Shown piece after piece: positions 59,325-64,000 of a stretch of DNA of 64,000 bases (position 1 is the first letter of the stretch; every line of letters begins with the position of its first letter). Below the pieces are notes generated by a model. It was not told the origin of the DNA and searched no databases. It worked only from the letters and a program-made list of their open reading frames with translations. Both the position numbers and the translations under genes were made by a program. Source of the stretch: Solen grandis (lineage: Eukaryota; Mollusca; Bivalvia; Adapedonta; Solenidae). The stretch lies in NCBI GenBank assembly GCA_021229015.1, contig CM037783.1, positions 31,252,088-31,316,087 of the forward strand, read 5' to 3'.

Positions 59325-59545
59325 GACAGTGTATAAGTCATTCAGCGACGTCAAGCTAATTATAGTTGAAGGGATTTAAACCGGACAAAGTACATCCGGG
59401 TAGGGCCATCGACCTACCGCAAGCCAGCTGGAAGGCTTACTAACATAAAAAATTCGAGTTACTTTGCTGGGATTCGAGCCTACAGCGGCGAGGTGCTGAA
59501 GGATATAACCTCTGCTTATTTGCCTGCTCGGCCACACATGTATAG
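59325..59545 (-). repeat. SINE-1, copy 5, old
   Basis: The reverse complement keeps CAGCTGGCTTGCGGTAGGTC, GGCTCGAATCCC (degenerate B box) and a head with GGCCGAGCAGGCAAATAAG. The 3' tail is eroded. It is the most diverged copy of the family in the window. Confidence 0.75.
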
Positions 59546-59549
59546 TCTG

Positions 59550-61285
59550 GCAATATTAACCTGAAACATCTAAATATTCAGTGACCTTTCTTCGGAAATT
59601 GTCGGTTTCCGATGTAAAACATACGGACTTTAAAATATGGTACAACACATATATACATATATGTATTACTACGGACCCTGCTAGCCTCAATGGTAATGTG
59701 CTAGAATTAAAAGCTGAAGGTGATAAGTTAGAATCTTGCTCAGGCCATTTTTTAATGAATTTAATAATGTATCTGATGCAAATCACACATAGCAAGATTT
59801 TATCGAATTTATTGCTGAATATCTGATGGTTTACTCAATTCTTGACTGACTGCACAAAGGATTAAACACGCCGTGAAAGAAAGTATTTATCCATCCACTC
59901 ACACTGCTTATACCTAAAAGTAAAAATGATAAGTAAGCAAAATTATGATCGAAAAAAAAATGTTTGCCTGCACCGAGGATTCCAACCTAAGACCGCTGAA
60001 CTTACCACTGGGCCATCCGGACTTATTTGAAGTGTAAAGCATTGCGAACCATACTACCATTAAAACAAATGTGTGGATTGTAATAATTCATGGAAACTAA
60101 CGAAGAACATCACGGAGATTAATCAATACTGCCAGTCAATAATCGTGTCTTTAACAGATATCCGCTATATTCTATATGATTGTAAATTTGGCATTATTTT
60201 CTGCAAGCACTTGTGAAATGGCATTCATTATGCATTTGCGTATCTAGCATGTCATTAAAAATTCAAACAATTATAGTGAAACAGGGAACCCAGCTGCGAA
60301 TTGTGTATCATATTCAAATTTTAAATAAATTACATCATACTATTTTGAACATTTAGAAGGAAACTCAATATAACGACTTTGCCACAACCTCCGTTTCCAT
60401 GGCAGCCAGGCTACTTCTCCAGCATCACATCAGCCCTGTCTCGAGGGGAGAACGCTAATTAGAGATGACGTGAGGCCATAACACGGCCGTCGGAAAATCA
60501 GCATATCAACCGGTCTTATGATTTTGAGTCATAAAACTATTTCACTCGGGATTTCAAAATATTACGCATTACATTCCTCCATTACAAGCAAACAAATTGG
60601 CTTATTTTGTGATTGCAACGCCTGCATGATTTGGTCAGGTAAGATATCAGTTGATTGTCCTTGTAGCAAGAACCAGAACAATCAGTGGAACATTCCACAA
60701 CTGATGCCGATGATGTGAGTGCAGAAGGCCTGGCTTGCATCTCCGGTGCAGTACTGGATAACACGAATGCAAGCTTTGAAATATTATAACGACATTTCTG
60801 CTTGATCTCCAAGATAATGAGCCTATCGATTTATGAATTTGACATTGAGCATGTAATGGCAGACGATAATTATGATCAATGTATTCCTTGTCACATAAAG
60901 CGACAAGTGTCATTACACACCGGAAGCAATTTTAATGAACCAACATCCGGTTTTAGAGCCACAAATGGTGTACTCATCCATCTTCACGGGAGGTAACTGC
61001 GACAAAAAGCTTTAGTTTTTGGATTTAGGTCTGGATCATGTTCCTATTTCAAAAGTGTATTTTGCATCTTTCGGAGCAGTCAGCGGATAACAAGATGAAT
61101 GACATATAAAGGCTTCTACAAAAGTACAATATTCGTGGTGTATTTTGATAAATACTATCGAAATCCGGACAGCTGCAGTCTCCCAAAGCAAATTTGAATT
61201 TAGTCAGTGACTTTTCTTAAAAGCGAGTGATGGTAATTTATAACAGATTCTGTCGACCTCAGGGCGGCTGGACGAAACTTAAAAG
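59550..61285. other. Unassigned sequence, no gene seen
   Basis: No gene is supported. A degenerate tRNA-like stretch is listed separately. At 60,660-60,790 the plus strand has a short frame (VEHSTTDADDVSAEGLAC and onward) preceded by a CCTTGTAG acceptor-like site and ended by TAA, with no recognisable domain. Confidence 0.35.
59955..60025 (-). repeat. Degenerate tRNA-like/SINE head fragment
   Basis: The minus strand reads GGATGGCCCAGTGGTAAGTT (A-box-like) and GGTTGGAATCCTC (B-box-like) about 30 nt later. The spacing fits a tRNA head but the arms do not pair well, so this is not a functional tRNA. Confidence 0.4.
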
Positions 61286-61289
61286 TCTC

Positions 61290-61335
61290 TAAAAGACTGA
61301 AATACTGTTGGTGGGACGTTTTACCCAAGTACATG
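61290..61335 (+). repeat. SINE-2 3' end fragment
   Basis: AAAAGACTGAAATACTGTTG followed by GTGGGACGTTTTACCCAA matches the SINE-2 3' terminus. Confidence 0.65.
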
Positions 61336-61609
61336 TAAACCAAACCAAGCCGTTCTCTACCGAACAAAGGTGAACAATGTCCTTTGCTATATAAATCCCT
61401 AGCTGGACATTCTAGGTTGTCCGAGAAACGTAACGTAAATGAACCAAGACATTGACATGTATTCACATTTTGAACTTAAGTAAATCACAACCGGCTAATT
61501 TTCAATAGGAAAATGTTTGTTTCTTTTATTTTCATGGCCCTCCTTTAAAAAAAAGGAAATTTAAGAGAACGCAATTGTCGAACTTTCAACCTTCCGTAGC
61601 TATGCCTAG

Positions 61610-62815
61610 GTCACATTTAAACCGGCGCCCCGCCGGCGTGTCTGATTTTTAGAAGTCGGCCGGCATGGTGAGATCGGGAACAGATCGGCCGGCAAAATTA
61701 AATCCTTCACACTAAAAAGGTGCCCGTCAGATGCCCGAACGGGATCCGGAAGATGGCCGCCCGGGGATCGTCCGATTTCATGATTTTCTAACCCCGATTT
61801 TTGGCGGGTTTCTAACCGATGCCCGTCCGATACCCGCACGATGTTCTTACGATGCCCGTGCGATACTCGTCCGGGTATCGCCCGATTCTTCCAAGTCGCA
61901 CGGTGTCCGGACGGGCATCGAGGTAGCGCCGGTAGACTACATTACGAACATCGGCTGATGTCCGCCCGGCGTGGGTCTATGTGCGAGTAGGATAAATATT
62001 GTATATACATGTATTGAGATTTTTCCATGATATTCGGCATTCAGTGTCGAAAAATCAGGTATGCCTGCGATCAACCTCAGACTTGCGCTTTTGAGGGCAA
62101 GAGTAGCTTTGGCAAGCTTTAGATTCATCGCCGTCCTTCTCGCTTTAGTGGCAAAAATGCAAAGGATACAAAGACGAAGGCGCCGGCGACTGATCTTCTT
62201 GAGCAGTCATTTCTTGCTCTTGTGGGGGTGGTGCTCTCTCCTTTCCTCTTACAGATTTTTTTTACATTTAGGCATGTTGACTGTTCTCCAAGGACTACGC
62301 GGAAGAAAATGAGAATTAATTTTCAACAAATGCTTTTAAACTCTCCAGTCGCAAGTTGATGTCGGTAAGGCATCTGACGGGCGCCATTCGATATCCGTAC
62401 GCTGCCCGGCAAAGAAAAGCGGTCAGCCACACGCCGAGCTGGGATCGGGCGGCACCATGCCGATGCTCGCTCGGCACCCGGCCGGCGTCCGCACGGCGCC
62501 CGGCCGGCGTCCGGTAAATATATGGATACACAGAGCGGCCTATATTTCTTCCGGCGCCCGGACGATGTGTCAGATGCTCGATCGATGCCCGGCCGGACAT
62601 CGGCCGGACATCAGCCGATTCGTTTCGGATGGCTTTCAGATGCCCGACGTCGGGAGTGATTTTAACTGCGAGCTAAAATAAACCCGGCGCCCGGCCGACG
62701 TCTAAAAATGTCAAAATTTTCTCCGGAGCCCGGCAGATGTCCTGCCGGTGCCCGGCCGATATTGTCTTCAAACATGTCGGAAACTCATCGGAAACACATC
62801 GGAGCTTAATTGTGA
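61610..62815. mobile_element. GC-rich terminal-inverted-repeat element, possibly PIF/Harbinger-like
   Basis: The left end GTCACATTTAAAC (61,610) and the right end on the other strand GTCACAATTAAGC (62,815) are inverted matches at 11 of 13 positions. Both arms (61,610-61,960 and 62,340-62,810) are packed with GCCCGGCCG, GATGCCCGTCCGAT and GGCCGGACATCGGCC-type motifs, far richer in G+C and CpG than the rest of the window. The middle (61,970-62,330) has ordinary composition and one open frame. No clear target duplication was found. A TCACA-like terminus and an arginine-run frame recall PIF/Harbinger elements, but a foldback element is also possible. Confidence 0.55.
62061..62312 (+). CDS. Hypothetical 83-residue Arg-rich ORF inside the TIR element
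   Basis: The frame starts MPAINLRLALLRARVALASF and continues with a hydrophobic FIAVLLALVAK segment (residues about 22-32), then MQRIQRRRRRRL (about 33-44), then a Ser/Leu/Trp-rich hydrophobic part. It ends LQGLRGRK at TGA. It is the only open frame in the AT-balanced middle of the element. An R-run after a hydrophobic helix occurs near the N-terminus of some PIF/Harbinger transposases, but no DDE domain follows. It could be a truncated remnant or chance. A TTCCTCTTACAG acceptor-like string lies inside it at about 62,242-62,253. Confidence 0.25.
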   Translation: MPAINLRLALLRARVALASFRFIAVLLALVAKMQRIQRRRRRRLIFLSSHFLLLWGWCSLLSSYRFFLHLGMLTVLQGLRGRK

Positions 62816-62925
62816 CTGGGGTATTAGCCATTCTTAACGCGAAAACTAGAAAGTTGGCGATTTGCGAATTTAAGGCCACTATATACTGCAATTATGGTTG
62901 GCGATTCTTGCCCTTATGATATGTT

Positions 62926-63203
62926 GGTTTGTTTGTTGGGTTTAACGTCCAACCGACAGTATTTCTGTCATTTAGAGACGATGTCTACTTGAGACAGATA
63001 TAGTGCTGCCACATTGCAGTATCACGCCGTAGACATGTGGCATAATACCACATCCAGTTACATTATTCTGACACCGGGCCAACCGGCCTTGCAACTACCC
63101 GTATATTCTGAGTGCCAAGCAAGGGAGCTATAACAATACCATTTTTACGACTTTAGCATGTCACGGCCGGGGATTGAACCACGACCTCCCGCTCCTGAGG
63201 CCT
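62926..63203 (-). repeat. SINE-2, nearly complete copy
   Basis: The minus strand reads GCGGGAGGTCGTGGTTCAAT (degenerate B box), CCCCGGCCGTGACATGC, AGCTCCCTTGCTTGGCACTC, CGGCGTGATACTGCAATGTG, GTAGACATCGTCTC, then ATGACAGAAATACTGTCGG, GGACGTTAAACCC and an (AACAAAC)n tail. The first part of the tRNA head with the A box is missing. Confidence 0.88.
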
Positions 63204-63309
63204 TTATGATTTGTCTAATGGTATGGTAAATGTATGTTAATGAATAGTTTAGGGAAAGATGGCACAAATAAGGATTTCAATGGGATAAAAGGAACAATGC
63301 ATGTTGAAT

Positions 63310-63395
63310 AACGCCCAAGAAAGAAAATCGAGTTAGATCAGGACTTGAACATCACTTGCTTACAAGTCGAGCGATCTGCCGACTAAGCAACCTGA
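63310..63395 (-). repeat. tRNA-like pseudogene or SINE head
   Basis: The minus strand reads GGTTGCTTAGTCGGCAGATC, CGCTCGACTTGTAAGCAAGT and GTTCAAGTCCTGATC. This resembles D-arm, anticodon-arm (TGT in the loop) and T-arm of a tRNA-Thr-type sequence. The acceptor arms do not pair and the A box is imperfect, so a functional tRNA is unlikely. Confidence 0.4.
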
Positions 63396-63529
63396 CATTG
63401 GTTACTTAAATGTACAACATGATTTAGACATGTGGCTATAAACCAATGCATGACCACATAATTGGGAACATTATTGTACCAAAGAAAAATGCTAAAAATA
63501 TAAGGAAGACAAAGGCAAGTTAAGGAAAT

Positions 63530-63563
<34 letters not shown>
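63530..63563. repeat. (GA)n microsatellite
   Basis: A run of about sixteen GA dinucleotides. Confidence 0.95.
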
Positions 63564-63565
<2 letters not shown>

Positions 63566-64000
63566 GAAGAAAGTTAACAGACAGATCAGCATAAGTATCA
63601 ATTCTATTCAAATAGCGCAGTCATGACACCGAACCTTAGATTTTGTTTGACGATAAAAATACTGCTGTCATCATTTGAGTTATGTCGTTGTCGGTGAAAT
63701 ATGGGAGGGTAAATGTTCCTGATCAAACCGGTGTGTCATATGTTCTTTTTTCTTATGACAATGATACTAATTCAAACCCATACGCAACAAAACTTGTGTG
63801 TGGTGGAGAGACAGACAGCCAAGGAGAGGGAAGGAGATGAAAAGTTACTTAAACTTTTAAAGCTTTTGTTTTGGAAAATAGGAGAGAGACGTACATAGAC
63901 CGAAAATCTCCAGTAGCCAAGAATTATGTTACAATAAAGTTACGGATAAATATAAGAAATTAATGGTAAAAAATAAGAATACACCGATCAGTAAGCTTTC
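63564..64000. other. Unassigned sequence at window end
   Basis: No gene or repeat is recognised. Confidence 0.4.

Overview
The window is AT-rich eukaryotic DNA from a repeat-dense genome, most likely a bivalve mollusc or another marine lophotrochozoan. I infer this from the non-coding character, the tRNA-derived SINEs, the APE-type LINE, decayed Tc1/mariner and pogo transposons, and tandem-core dispersed elements resembling bivalve 'pearl' and Helentron-associated elements. No complete host gene is visible. The only host-gene hint is a CpG-rich promoter or first-exon candidate near 18.6-18.8 kb. Almost every short open frame is chance or repeat-derived. Identities rest on reading motifs by eye, not on database searches.

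Layout. From 1.2 to 15.8 kb the window is dominated by one dispersed family, here called family X. It has six copies (A-F, plus strand) and a seventh (G, minus strand) at 30.5-32.3 kb. Its body is built of diverged units of about 430-470 bp rich in the palindrome TGACGTCA. Its 3' end is an AATAAT/AAGAAG microsatellite, a short conserved string and a hairpin. Copy A is interrupted by a second tandem-core element (2.9-4.55 kb, five units of 317-320 bp, each an old dimer of about 160 bp) that carries palindromic RFX X-box sequences.

From 17.8 to 30.5 kb lie a SINE, the promoter candidate, a broken Ty3/gypsy- or PNMA-type gag-protease remnant, a dead Tc1-like transposase, a dead mariner-like transposase, and an internally deleted minus-strand LINE. 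The LINE's first reading frame contains a canonical 2A motif (DVELNPGP). A 100-N assembly gap at 32,348-32,447 separates family X copy G from the first copy of a direct segmental duplication (32.45-35.66 kb versus 46.61-50.24 kb). The duplication includes a SINE at the matching position in both copies, so that SINE is older than the duplication.

From 36 to 64 kb there is a pogo/Tigger-type deletion derivative (37,028-38,092) that keeps the transposase C-terminus with a PCNA-binding-type motif, several minisatellites (25, 26, 31, 32, 16 and 50 bp units), more SINE copies of two families that share a 3' end, and two GC-richer candidate terminal-inverted-repeat elements (50.35-51.89 kb and 61.61-62.82 kb). 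The remaining stretches are AT-rich with no gene I can support.

The parts most worth a second look are family X, whose terminal hairpins keep their pairing while the stem sequences change and which forms tail-only arrays; the transcription-factor palindromes amplified by two repeat families; the 2A-bearing LINE; and the segmental duplication.
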